Shown here: in pieces, positions 54,701-63,460 of the stretch
Position numbering within the stretch: position 1 is the stretch's first letter
Layout: each line of letters begins with the position of its first letter
Notes under the pieces: generated by a model
The model's database searches: none
Told to the model about the DNA's origin: nothing
What the model saw: the letters and a program-made list of their open reading frames with translations, nothing else
Assembly: GCA_043228905.1 (NCBI GenBank)
Contig: JBHGNT010000001.1
Coordinates: 15,190,001-15,254,000 of the forward strand
DNA length: 64,000 nt
Reading direction: 5' to 3'
Origin: Azolla caroliniana
Taxonomy: Eukaryota > Polypodiophyta
Translations under genes and position numbers: made by a program

Positions 54701-55569
54701 GCTCAAGCTTTGAGATCTCGTTGCCATGGCATCGAGAACCTTGCATGGTAAGGATTATTTATAGGTGTCTTTCATTATATTGCAATTCTTAAGGTTGTTG
54801 AATCTATTCTTAACTCGATGAATTATTTTTTATAGGATCAAGACCAATGTAAATAGAGGGCCAACTTTTCGGTTCGTTAATGCCATTGAATACATAACGG
54901 TTGGCTACTTCGATGAAATTAAAAAACAGAGAATCAAAGAGCATTCTAATGAAGTGGGAGGTTCAAATCTGTTGGTATATCCAGCAGTGACTCGGAAATT
55001 GCGACATGTCACCACGACAGAACGGGGACTTGTCAACCCATACCAAAAACCTCAACGACTTATGATGCGCTTGATCGAGATGTTTTCTGTCGAAGGAGAC
55101 TGGATATTAGATCTCTTTTCTGGCACAGGTATTCCTCGAACTAGGGTAACGATCTTGAGATAACCAATCACTTTTTTTCGTTTGACAACTAAATCTTCTT
55201 GTTACTTACATCATAGGAACTACGTCAGCATGTGCATTGAAGCTGTTTAGAAATACAGTTGCATTGGAGAAGGACAAGGACCAAGTTATATTTATTAATA
55301 TGCGGATTAAGGCTTTGTGGGAGTGCCCAGACCAGGATGAGGAGGTCGGTGCAAAGAACCTCGCCAATACAGAAAGGTTTCAACCTGCTTCGCGAGAGCC
55401 TATTCCTCCGTTAGCCGGCGAACCGGGGGAGCTAATAGAGCTTGATGATGAGCTTATAGAAGATATTTCGTTGGCTCGGCTAACAGGGGAAACCAATGCA
55501 CGTATAGCCGAAGACAGTTCTACACAAGATGATGAAGAAAATGACGTTGATGAATTGATTGCTATGTAA
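51761..55569 (+). CDS. ParB-like domain + class-beta DNA amino-methyltransferase gene of transposon T
   Basis: Inferred exons: 51761-51795, 52345-53982, 54059-54197, 54281-54747, 54836-55128, 55217-55569. All introns are GT…AG and the phases join, giving 975 codons including the final stop. One in-frame TAG (52934-52936, codon 209) interrupts it; an ATG at codon 220 follows. Residues 1-210: Lys-rich, unrecognised domain. About 267-365: ParB N-terminal-like, ending in FVIGGSHSAEARRQL. About 670-860: methyltransferase with CGDVIDLI, motif IV ADIPYGF (691-697), NPYQKP and motif I LDLFSGTGTTS (851-860). IV-before-I order is class beta. DxPY suggests N6-adenine, but N4-cytosine is not excluded. 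Bacterial/phage ParB-methylase fusions are the known analogue. The role in T (self-marking, transposition control or anti-silencing) is inference. Confidence 0.82.
51846..51921. repeat. 34-bp-arm inverted repeat in intron 1 (nested GATAC palindromes)
   Basis: Arms 51846-51879 and 51888-51921 around an 8-bp spacer (ATTCAAAC), with one mismatch. Each arm contains the near-perfect palindrome ACTCGATACGGCGTATCGAG(T). The GATAC/GTATC half-sites match the subterminal palindromes of T. Confidence 0.88.
52345..52936 (+). other. N-terminal region of the ParB-methyltransferase up to the TAG codon
   Basis: Exon 2 continues the exon 1 codon as AGG (R-S-F-E-N). It encodes a basic segment (RPVKKIKLRIQG) and a compact region (KEWCMQYVDSKKKVVLYTAK, YGRILRFDYEDADS, IECSKGVRKVFLSEDLL) of beta-rich character. 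I do not recognise the domain. After the TAG the same frame stays open (SRPAKKKTTKMSD), so this is one gene with a nonsense codon, or a short protein followed by a second ORF starting at 52967. Confidence 0.6.
53100..53410 (+). other. ParB N-terminal-like domain (domain feature)
   Basis: Encodes VFNLPITHIHRPPID at the start, an IREPHRMHVQNLKKK helix, VVPFIVMVD and YFVIGGSHSAEARRQLV. These correspond to the first strand, the R-box helix, the P-x-V/I strand and the G-x-H-R/S-x-x-A box of ParB/Srx-like N-terminal domains. The usual GHRR box is GGSHSAEA, so nucleotide hydrolysis by bacterial chemistry is not assured. Confidence 0.7.
54440..55300 (+). other. class-beta DNA methyltransferase domain (domain feature)
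   Basis: Spread over three exons. Motif IV-type ADIPYGF is at 54539-54559. The target-recognition-sized middle (W-IKTNVNRGPTF) precedes the NPYQKP box at about 55038-55055 and motif I at 55107-55128 plus 55217-55230. Motif I is split exactly by the last intron (SGTG, with the next residues TTSACAL). Confidence 0.85.
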
Positions 55570-56580
55570 TAGACTCTATAAAGAATATGACACTGACGAT
55601 TTGTTAAGATCTCACATTATTAATACAAATTTTGGGTTTTACCTAGTTGATTCTATTCTTTATAATCATCTATATGTTTTAATTTTATTTTTATATACTT
55701 GATTAGTATATTTATGATATTGGTTTCACCGCGTGCATAGTTGACTACCAAACTTATGGAGAAACATGAACTAGATTAAATGGAGGCTGATTTTGGTCCA
55801 AGCTAACCTTAACAGAACATGGCCCTATAATTATTGCCATGACTGTCCATGTTGTTATTATGGATCTTTGTCTTATATTGTTAAAACTATTATGTTTCTA
55901 TTCCATTGCTGCTTAGATTGTGTAGTGTGTTGATAATGGTTCCAGTTGTGTTATCGTTCGGAGTTTGATCTTGTGTGAATCACCTAAGCAATAGAGTAGA
56001 TCAATTTTAAATACAGGTATGAAAGCCTAATAGGTTTCTTATTTCCACGACATTATCCTAAAGTTCACTGCCTTACATTGTGCACAATTATATACACATA
56101 TGGTTTGATCCCATATGAACAAACTGAGGAATAGATTAGATCAACTTTTAATATAAGTATTGAATACTTTAATAAGTTAGTTATTCCAATCACTTATCCT
56201 AATGTGCACTATCCTACATTTTCCACAATTACATACATGCACGTATGGGTCAAAGTATAAATTATATCTCATTTTATTAGTATGGATACAAGTACACCTC
56301 ATATTTTTGTAAAACCTACCTAATTAATATAAGTCTTTAAGTTAGTGTTTCCCTTGTCGCACAATAGTGCCATATTGAGCCATAGTTGAACTTTATTTAG
56401 ATACATTAACTTATCAACATGTCTAAACTTGCATGATTTCTAATGATCTCCACTCGTAGATCTATCATGTATTTTTATATTTGCAAATTCTTATCAAGTT
56501 GAGGAACATGTGATACTAGTGCATCCAATTATTGTAGAGAGGGTGTATTTTCTTCGTTTTAAGAAGATTCTACAAGTGGA
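55570..56580. other. right non-coding part of transposon T
   Basis: AT-rich, no ORF of note. Two long similar segments occur (about 55970-56050 and 56110-56190: TTTGATC-TGTGAA/CATATGAA…AATAGA-TAGATCAA…), a diverged local duplication. A degenerate GATAC palindrome is at 56512-56525. ACAAGTGGA / TCCACTTGT is an inverted repeat across the TIR edge. Confidence 0.55.
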
Positions 56581-56616
56581 ATGCGCAATCCTTCCACTTG
56601 TGAACGCGAACGTGTT
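56581..56616 (-). repeat. right TIR of transposon T
   Basis: 36 bp, inverted copy of 47800-47835 (35/36). TTAT (56617-56620) follows as the target duplication. Confidence 0.93.
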
Positions 56617-56620
56617 TTAT

Positions 56621-56981
56621 GATGTAGAGCTGGTTGTATTATTATCGTTGTTGCGATAATTCAGAGCGTAACTGCGTATAGAGAAGAGAGAGAGAGAGGA
56701 AGAGGTCATTGCCTCTATTGTAACCGCCTGGTGGCGAAGCGAGGGAGCAAGAGGTCGTTGCCTCTATGCCCCATTGTTGTAATCTTATATAGTGATATTT
56801 TTGCAGTCTCAGGGTTGTTGTTGTTTTTTCCCAGATTTGGGTTTTCCACTTTAACATCCAGTGCACTCTCTTCTTTACTGTTTCGTGCATAAATACATCT
56901 TACCACATCCCTGTTTTTCTATGCTTGATCCGACGTCTTGGTTGTGGCCGAGCATAGCTTAGGAAACCGTATTCCTTTCAA
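56621..56981 (+). repeat. 5' LTR of copia B, right part
   Basis: Resumes GATGTAGAGCTGGTTG and ends …GTATTCCTTTCA; the PBS TGGTATCAAAGC follows at 56985. Colinear with 61301-61661. Confidence 0.9.
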
Positions 56982-57011
56982 TCTGGTATCAAAGCGAAAC
57001 GACACAGAAAA

Positions 57012-58136
57012 ATGGACGATTCGTTGGGAGGCATGTTCAAGCTCACCGGCTCCAAGTATTCAGTGTGGAAGTTGAAGATGAGGGACATGCTCGTGGTTAA
57101 AGATCTTTGGTTGCCGGTTCAGTTCGGGGACAAGAGACCGGACAAAATCGATGCCACGATATGGGAGGTGATGCACATGAAGACAACGACATACATACGG
57201 TGCTTCATCGAGATGAGTCTATACAACAACTTCAATGAAGAGAGCAAGGCTCATGAGCTCTGGGAGAAGATCGACATTATGTTTCAGAACAAAAATGGTG
57301 TTAATCAGGTTTCAGTATTTCGGAAGCTGGTAAGACTCTGGTACCAAGATGGCTCCAGCATGGCGGAGCACATGAATGCCTTCCAGGGGCTGATCCACCA
57401 GGCAACATCATTGGAAGTATATCTCGCCGATAAGGTACTAGCACTACTCCAACTCGGTTCCCTCCCAGATAGCTGGGAGACATTGGTTGTCACTTTGGGC
57501 AACGCCGGGCCAGAAGGGAAACGGTTATCTGCAGCAAGAGTGAAGTCGAGCTTGCTAGATGAGGAAGCGTGTCGGAAAGACAAGGATACGAACTCCGACT
57601 CCAAAGCGCTCATTACCGAATCAGAATGCGGAAGACAAAGGAACCGTAGTCCCCAGAATCGGGAGAAGTCGGGGACATGGTCAAAGTCAAGGGGGAGGCC
57701 TACCTGCTTCTATTGCGACAAGCTGGGACACTTCCAGAAGAACTGTTGGCACTTCCGAGAAAACAAGGAAACCGACGGTACCGATTCGAAGCAGACACCG
57801 AATTGGAATGGTAAAGACCGGAGGGGGACGGACCGGAAGGGAACGACGACATTCGCGGCAAGTGAAGAAGAGTTGATGCTCATCACCGAGGAGAGTGAGC
57901 TAAACCTTGCTGGCGACGAGATGACCTGGGTGGTCGACTCTGAAGCGTCGTTCCACCTTACCCTGGACCGGAAATGCTTCTCATCCTACTCAGCCGGTGA
58001 TCACGGCTGTGTCCAGATGGGGAATGAAGGTACATGCCGAATTGTCGGCATAGGAGACGTGTGGTTGATAACACCAACCGGATGCAAGCTGCTGTTGAAG
58101 GATGTCCGAACTGATATCAGTCGGTCGGCTAGATGA
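57012..58136 (+). CDS. copia gag and protease (element B)
   Basis: A 374-codon frame. Gag domain (FKLTGSKYSVWKLKMRDMLV; ELWEKIDIMFQNKNG) at residues 8-120. CCHC-type knuckle CFYCDKLGHFQKNC at about 233-246, all four zinc ligands present. Protease motif VVDSEASFHL at about 308, where the catalytic DSGA is DSEA, so protease activity is doubtful. The frame is lost after LLKDV by a short deletion relative to element M, and the next segment continues at 58102 in another frame. Confidence 0.8.
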   Translation: MDDSLGGMFKLTGSKYSVWKLKMRDMLVVKDLWLPVQFGDKRPDKIDATIWEVMHMKTTTYIRCFIEMSLYNNFNEESKAHELWEKIDIMFQNKNGVNQVSVFRKLVRLWYQDGSSMAEHMNAFQGLIHQATSLEVYLADKVLALLQLGSLPDSWETLVVTLGNAGPEGKRLSAARVKSSLLDEEACRKDKDTNSDSKALITESECGRQRNRSPQNREKSGTWSKSRGRPTCFYCDKLGHFQKNCWHFRENKETDGTDSKQTPNWNGKDRRGTDRKGTTTFAASEEELMLITEESELNLAGDEMTWVVDSEASFHLTLDRKCFSSYSAGDHGCVQMGNEGTCRIVGIGDVWLITPTGCKLLLKDVRTDISRSAR

Positions 58137-59504
58137 TGAAGGCTACACGGGTAGCATCCAGAACGGTGTTATGAAGTTCAACAAAGGGAGCTTGATTGTG
58201 GCTCGGGCCCGGAAGGTAAACACGTTGTACCTGATGAATGCCCGGTTATGCCCGGAAGAAGTGAACGTGGCTTCCGACACTGCCGGTGAGTTGTGGCACA
58301 AGAGGTTGTGTCACATGAGCGAGGAGGGGATGAAGAGGCTTGCAGACGACAACCTCATTCCAGTGAAGAACGTGCACTTGGAGAAGTGCACTGATTGTTT
58401 GGCCGGTAAACAAAACCGGACCTCCTTCCGATCGAGGCCACCGATCCGACGTAATGCACCAGTGGAGTTGGTGCATACTGATGTGTGTCAAGTGGACACG
58501 AAGTCACATGTGGGATCGCAGTACTTCGTGACGTTCATAGATGACCACAACCGGAAGCTGTGGGCCACACCGTTGAAGACGAAGGATCAGGTGTTATCGG
58601 TCTTCAAAGAGCTCTATGCGAGAGTGGAAAGAGAAACCGGCCAGAAGCTGAAGGCGGTTCGAGCAGATAACGAAGGTGAATACCAGGGGCAGTTCGAGGA
58701 GTACTGTCGCTCGAAGGGAATCCGGCTTGAATTTACCGTGCCGAAGATGCTGGAACTAAAGAGCTGGCAGAGAGGATGAACCAGACCATAATGGAGAGGG
58801 TTCGGAGTATGCTGGCGCATTCAAAATTACCCAAGACGTTTTGGGATGAGGCGCTGTCGACAGCGACGAATGTGATAAACAGATCACCCTCAGTGCCCTT
58901 GGATGGAGACACACCACAGAAGGTGTGGACAAGTAAGGAAGTGTCCTACCGACATCTGAAGGTGTTCGGGTGTCTCGCATACGTGCATGTTGCTAAGGAC
59001 CGGAGAGGAAAGTTGGATCCAAAGACCCGGCCATGCATATTCCTCGGATACGATGATGATGAGTTCGGCTACCGAGTGTGGGATCCGGTTGACAAGAAGG
59101 CTTTCCGGAGCCGAGATATTATCTTCATGGAGAACAAGACTCTTGCCGACTGGGAGTTGGAGGAGAAGATAATGAACTCCGATGAGATTCAGACACATCC
59201 GGCTAAGAGCCGGTTGACACTCGAGGAACCAGCCGGTTACGGTGAGAATACCGAACCGGCAGAAGAAGAAGTAGAGGAAGCTGAAATCGGAACCGGCCAA
59301 GACCCCGAATCGGATTCGGATGGAGAAAAAATAGTGGAGCCGGTTGCCGAAGGCCAAAGACGGAGATATCCTCTCAAAGAGAGAAGGGCCCCTCGGAGAT
59401 TTTCAGAAGCAGAGCATGTGCTGCTGACCAATGAGGGAGAGCCGGAAAGCTTCGAAGAAGCGAAGGACGACACCCACAGCCGCAAATGGGTCAGTGCCAT
59501 GTAG
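58102..59504 (+). pseudogene. copia integrase (element B)
   Basis: 58102-58779: SELISVGRLDDEGYTGSIQN, LWHKRLCHMSEEGMKRLADD, HTDVCQVD, RADNEGEYQ (NGGEY changed to NEGEY). A frame break at 58760-58780 falls before the catalytic E region, which reads as MNQTIMERV in the next frame. 58776-59504: integrase C-terminal region and the RRYPLKERRAP linker. TAG for CAG at 59503. Confidence 0.85.
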
Positions 59505-60450
59505 GATGAGATGGATTCCTTGCATGAGAACCATACGTACGAATTGGTGGAGTTTCTGAAAGAAAAGTGGCACTCCGAAATAAGTGGGTGTACAAGTTGA
59601 AACCGGGAGATGCCGGCAAACCCGCGAGATACAAAGCGAGGATCGTGGTGTAGGGGTTCCACCAGAAGAAGGGTGTGGACTTCGACGAGATATTTGCCCT
59701 GGTAGTAAAGATGACTTCCATCCGAACGGTGTTGAGTATAGCGGCAAGCATGAACCTCAAGGTAGAGCAGCTGGACGTGAAGACGACATTCCTTCACGGT
59801 GACCTCGAAGAGGAGATCTACATGAGGCAACCGGAAGGATTCGTGGAGAAAGGGAAGGAGCACCTAGTTTGCCAGTTGAAGAAGAGCCTGTACGACAATG
59901 GTACCAGAAGTTTGACTCCTTCATGACCGACCAAGGGTATCAAAAAATGCAAACCGATCACTGCGTGTCTGTAAAGAAGTTCGAAAGAGCCGACTTCCCG
60001 ATACTCCTTCTGTACATGGACGACATGTTGATCGTCGGACAGGACCAAGCCAAAATACGGATGCTGAAGAAGGCTCTCAATCGAACCCTCGCAATGAAAG
60101 ACTTGGGCCCGGCAAGATAGACACTAGGGATGCACATCATCTGGGACCGGTCAAAGAAGCAATTGTGGTTGTCATAGGAGAAGTACGTGACAAAGGTGCT
60201 TCAACGGTTCAACATGTTAGAAGCAAAACCGGTCGGATCGACAATCCCGGCAAACTACAGATTATCTGGTAAGCAAAGCCCGAAGACGAAATCAGAGAAG
60301 GCAGATATGATGAAGGTTCCATATGCTTCTGCCGTCTGGAGCTTAATGTACGCAATGGTGTGTACTCGACTGGATATTGGATACGCAGTCGGAGTGGTGA
60401 GCCAGTTTATGAGCAATCCCGACAAGGAGCACTGGAACGCGGTCAAATAG
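59505..60450 (+). pseudogene. copia reverse transcriptase (element B)
   Basis: VKMTSIRTVLSIAASMNLKV, LDVKTTFLHGDLEEEIYM, YMDDMLIVG (conservative change in YVDD), MKDLGPAR then TAG (CAG in M), PYASAVWSLMYAMVCTRLDI. The KQAPRQW segment is deleted (SLYDNGTRS). Stops at 59653, 60118 and 60174. Confidence 0.85.
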
Positions 60451-60989
60451 ATACTTTGGTACTTGAAGGGCACTTCGAATATGTGTCTCCGATTCGGCTC
60501 CGGTAAACCTCAACTTGACGGTTTTACCAATTCGGACATGTCGGCTGATGTGGATACCAGCCGGTCTACATCTGAGTATGTAATGACATCTGCAGGGGGA
60601 GCTGTTTCGTGGCAGTCGAGACTGTAGAAGATGGTTGCGTTATCAACCACGAAGGCGGAGTACATGGCGGTTGTGGAAGCCAGCAAGGAAATACTATGGA
60701 TGAAGGACTTCATCGAAGAGCTCGGTATTCGACAAGATGAATATAGGCTCTATTGCAACAGTCAAAGTGCCATCCACCTTGCTAAGAACGCAATGTACCA
60801 TTCCAGGACGAAGCACATCCAACATTGGTATCATTGGATCCGGGAGTGAGTAGAAGATTGAGAGTTCGCACTGACGAAGATCCACACGGCCGAGAACGGG
60901 TCAAATATGCTGACCAAAGTACTGATACCCGACAAGCTGGATGCATGTCGGAAGCGGATCAGACTAGTAAGACATCCCATGCCAGAGTG
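60451..60989 (+). pseudogene. copia RNase H (element B)
   Basis: FTNSDMSADVDTSRSTSEYV, LSTTKAEYMAVVEASKEILW, CNSQSAIHLAKNAMYHSRTK (D-S-Q changed to N-S-Q) and IHTAENGSNMLTKVLIPDKL. It begins with a TAG for TGG at 60448 and contains a TAG at 60625. Confidence 0.82.
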
Positions 60990-61000
60990 AAGGGGGAGTT

Positions 61001-61661
61001 TGTTAGGAAACAGGTCCCTCCGTATGGGAAATGAGAAGAACAGTGTTGATGAGTAACTCGGCTGAGGCCGAAACTTGATGTGGAGTACCCGACAACGGAA
61101 GACCCGGTGAGAACCGGATGACGAGTACCCGGCAAGGAAGACCCGGTGAGAACCGGATGTTGTAGGCCCGGTGAGAACCTCTCATCGGATAGAAGGGAAA
61201 TATATGTAAATATGTTCTAGAGAGCCCATTGGGGCTATAATTGTAAATAGCCCGAAAGTCATATTAGTATAAATATGACCTAGGGAAAACTTAATAATTA
61301 TGATGTAGAGCTGGTTGTATTAGTATAGTTGGTGCGATAATTCAGAGCGTAACTGCGTATAGAGAAGAGAGAGAGAGAGGAAGAGGTCGTTGCCTCTGTT
61401 GTAACCGCCTGGTGGCGAAGCGAGGGAGCAAGAGGTCGTTGCCTCTGTGCCCCATTGTTGTAATCTTGATATACTGATATTTTGCAGTCTGAGGGCTGCC
61501 ATGGTTTTTTCCCAGATTTGGGTTTTCCACTTTAACCTCCAGTAAACTCTCTTCTTTACTGTTTCTTGCATAAATACATCTCACCACATCCCTGTTTTTC
61601 TGTGCTTGATCCGACGTCTCGGTTGTGGCCGAACATAGCTTAGGAAACCGTATTCCTTTCA
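61001..61661 (+). repeat. 3' LTR of copia B
   Basis: 661 bp, TGTTAGGAAACAGGTCC…CCGTATTCCTTTCA. It retains the uninterrupted TAATAATTATGATGTAGAGC site at 61291-61310 and is preceded by the purine tract AAGGGGGAGTT. Confidence 0.92.
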
Positions 61662-61666
61662 TGATG

Positions 61667-63460
61667 AGATCGCGAGTAGTGGAGACTCGGTCGTGCATTC
61701 CCCGCGTAGGAAACCGAGAAGACGGCTTATGCGCAAGGAAAAAGGCAAGAAGAAAATTTCGGAATACGACTTCGGAAGCAACGAGTCAGATTGGAGTGAG
61801 TCTAACTACGGGCAAACTGAAAAGGAACCTCCACGGAAGAGCTCGACGGTAGCCGAAAAGGTCGTGAAATCGGGTAATCCTGAATTACACCGATCTACCC
61901 GCCTCAAGAACCTCGTAAAGAGATACGGGTCTAATGAGTACATGACGCACCATTACACGTACATGACACGAGTGGCGGAAGTGCGTGAGCTGGAGAGCTA
62001 CACCGAAGTGGCGAAGAACACAAATTGGCGTGCCGCAATGGAGGAAGAGACGTGCGCCTTAACGCAGAACGAGACATGGGACCTGGTTGACGCATCGAAG
62101 GGTGTGAAGCCGATCGGTTGCCAGTGGGTGTATAAAGTGAAACACAACACGGTCGGCTCCGTCAACCGCTACAAGGCCCGTTTAGTAGCAAAAGGCTACG
62201 CGCAGAAGCATGGTGTGAACTATGAAGAGACCTTCGCGCCTGTTCCAAATATGACTACCGTGCGAGTCCTGCTACCCGTAGCAGCGGCAAAGGGGTGGCA
62301 GTTACATCAGATGGATGTAAAGAATGCGTTCTTACAAGGTGATCTTGAGGAACAGGTGTACATGGTACAACCCCCCGGATTTCTATCCGAACAAAACACC
62401 TCGGCAGTTTGCCGAATGAAGAAACCCTTATATGGACTAAAGCAAGCCTCGGGAGCTTGGAAAGCAAAGATTACGCAACAGTTGCATAGGATGGGGTTTG
62501 CGCCGTCGAAATCGAACTCTTCTCTATTTGTTCGGCAAGGATAATATGGACTTGTCAGCCTGCTCTTGTACGTTGATGATTTAGTCATCACCGGTGCCGA
62601 CCTTGACGAAATCCGCCGTGTGAAGTCTCAGCTTGCGGCATCGTTTGAAATGAAGGATCTCGGAGACCTTCATTACTTCCTCGGGATCGAAGTGATCCGT
62701 ACCCCCGAAGGCATATGGATCAGCCAACGTCATTACGCGCTGAATATGCTCTTTAAGTTCAGGATGGCAAACTGCAAGCCCATCTCCCCCCTTTGGATAG
62801 AAACATGAAGCTTCGCCTAGATTCGGGCAAGGTGTGCGACCAAACATGGTTCCGACAGATTGTCGGGAGCCTTATCTATTTGACGATTACTCAACCGAAT
62901 CTTAGCTACCCGGTCGGCTTAATCAGTCAATTCATGTCACAGCCTACGGCCGAACACTTTTAGTGCGTTATGTCAGTGGCACGAAAGACATGGCGTTGTT
63001 TTATCAGGTAGGCATCGCCGAACAGTTAGTCGGCTACACGGATGCTGATTGGGCCGGAAACGCCCTCGATCATCGATCCACATCTGGATACGTATTCTCA
63101 TTGGGAAGTGCGGCGATCGTATGGAGCAGCAAGAAGCAGCCGACAGTAGCACTGTTGACCATGGAGGCCAAATATTGAGGGGCGACTATTACTACGGGCG
63201 AAGTCATTTGGCTGAAACGACTATTACGGGATTTGCAAGTAGAGGTGTCTAATCCGATGACGATCCATTGTGACAACCTTAGCAGTATCCACCTTGCGAA
63301 GAACCCCATGTTCCACGTCCGGACCAAGCACATTGAGATGTATTACCATTTTGTCCGCGAGTGAGTCCTTTCAGGTGAAGTCGAACGGGTGCATATTCCG
63401 ACTGATTGACAGGTTGCCGACATCTTCACCAAGCCTCTTGGTCTCGACAAGTTACGACAT
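61667..63460 (+). pseudogene. copia linker, RT and RNase H (element A)
   Basis: Continues from 47373 after removal of B. Linker (RLMRKEKGKKKISEYDFGSN), RT (WVYKVKHNTVGSVNRYKARL, MDVKNAFLQGDLEEQVYMVQ, YGLKQASGAWK), TAA at 62542, YVDDLVITG intact at about 62569-62595, MKDLGDLHYFLGIEVIRT, RNase H with YTDADWAGNALDHRSTSGYV and a TGA at 63178 where CGA is expected (AEYRG). Ends near ADIFTKPLGLDKLRHFSGEL. Confidence 0.85.

Larger units (their letters stand above)
47800..56616. mobile_element. DNA transposon T encoding a DDE-like protein and a ParB-methyltransferase
   Basis: 8,817 bp. 36-bp TIRs at 47800-47835 and 56581-56616 (35/36 identical, ends AACACGTTCGCG…). Target duplication TTAT at 47796-47799 and 56617-56620. 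The empty site TAATAATTATGATGTAGAGC is preserved in the other LTR of copia B at about 61291-61310. It contains two divergent genes, a putative transposase (complement 48158-50938) and a spliced ParB/DNA-methyltransferase gene (51761-55569), and AT-rich non-coding flanks. A 4-bp duplication with TIRs suggests cut-and-paste integration. I cannot place it in a named superfamily. Confidence 0.93.
47379..61661 (+). mobile_element. Ty1/copia element B carrying transposon T in its 5' LTR
   Basis: 5' LTR 47379-47799 plus 56621-56981 (split by T), PBS 56985-56996 (TGGTATCAAAGC), gag-protease 57012-58136, integrase, RT, RNase H, PPT 60990-61000, 3' LTR 61001-61661. Target duplication TGATG at 47374-47378 and 61662-61666. 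Same lineage as element M. Without T the element is about 5.46 kb. Confidence 0.92.
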
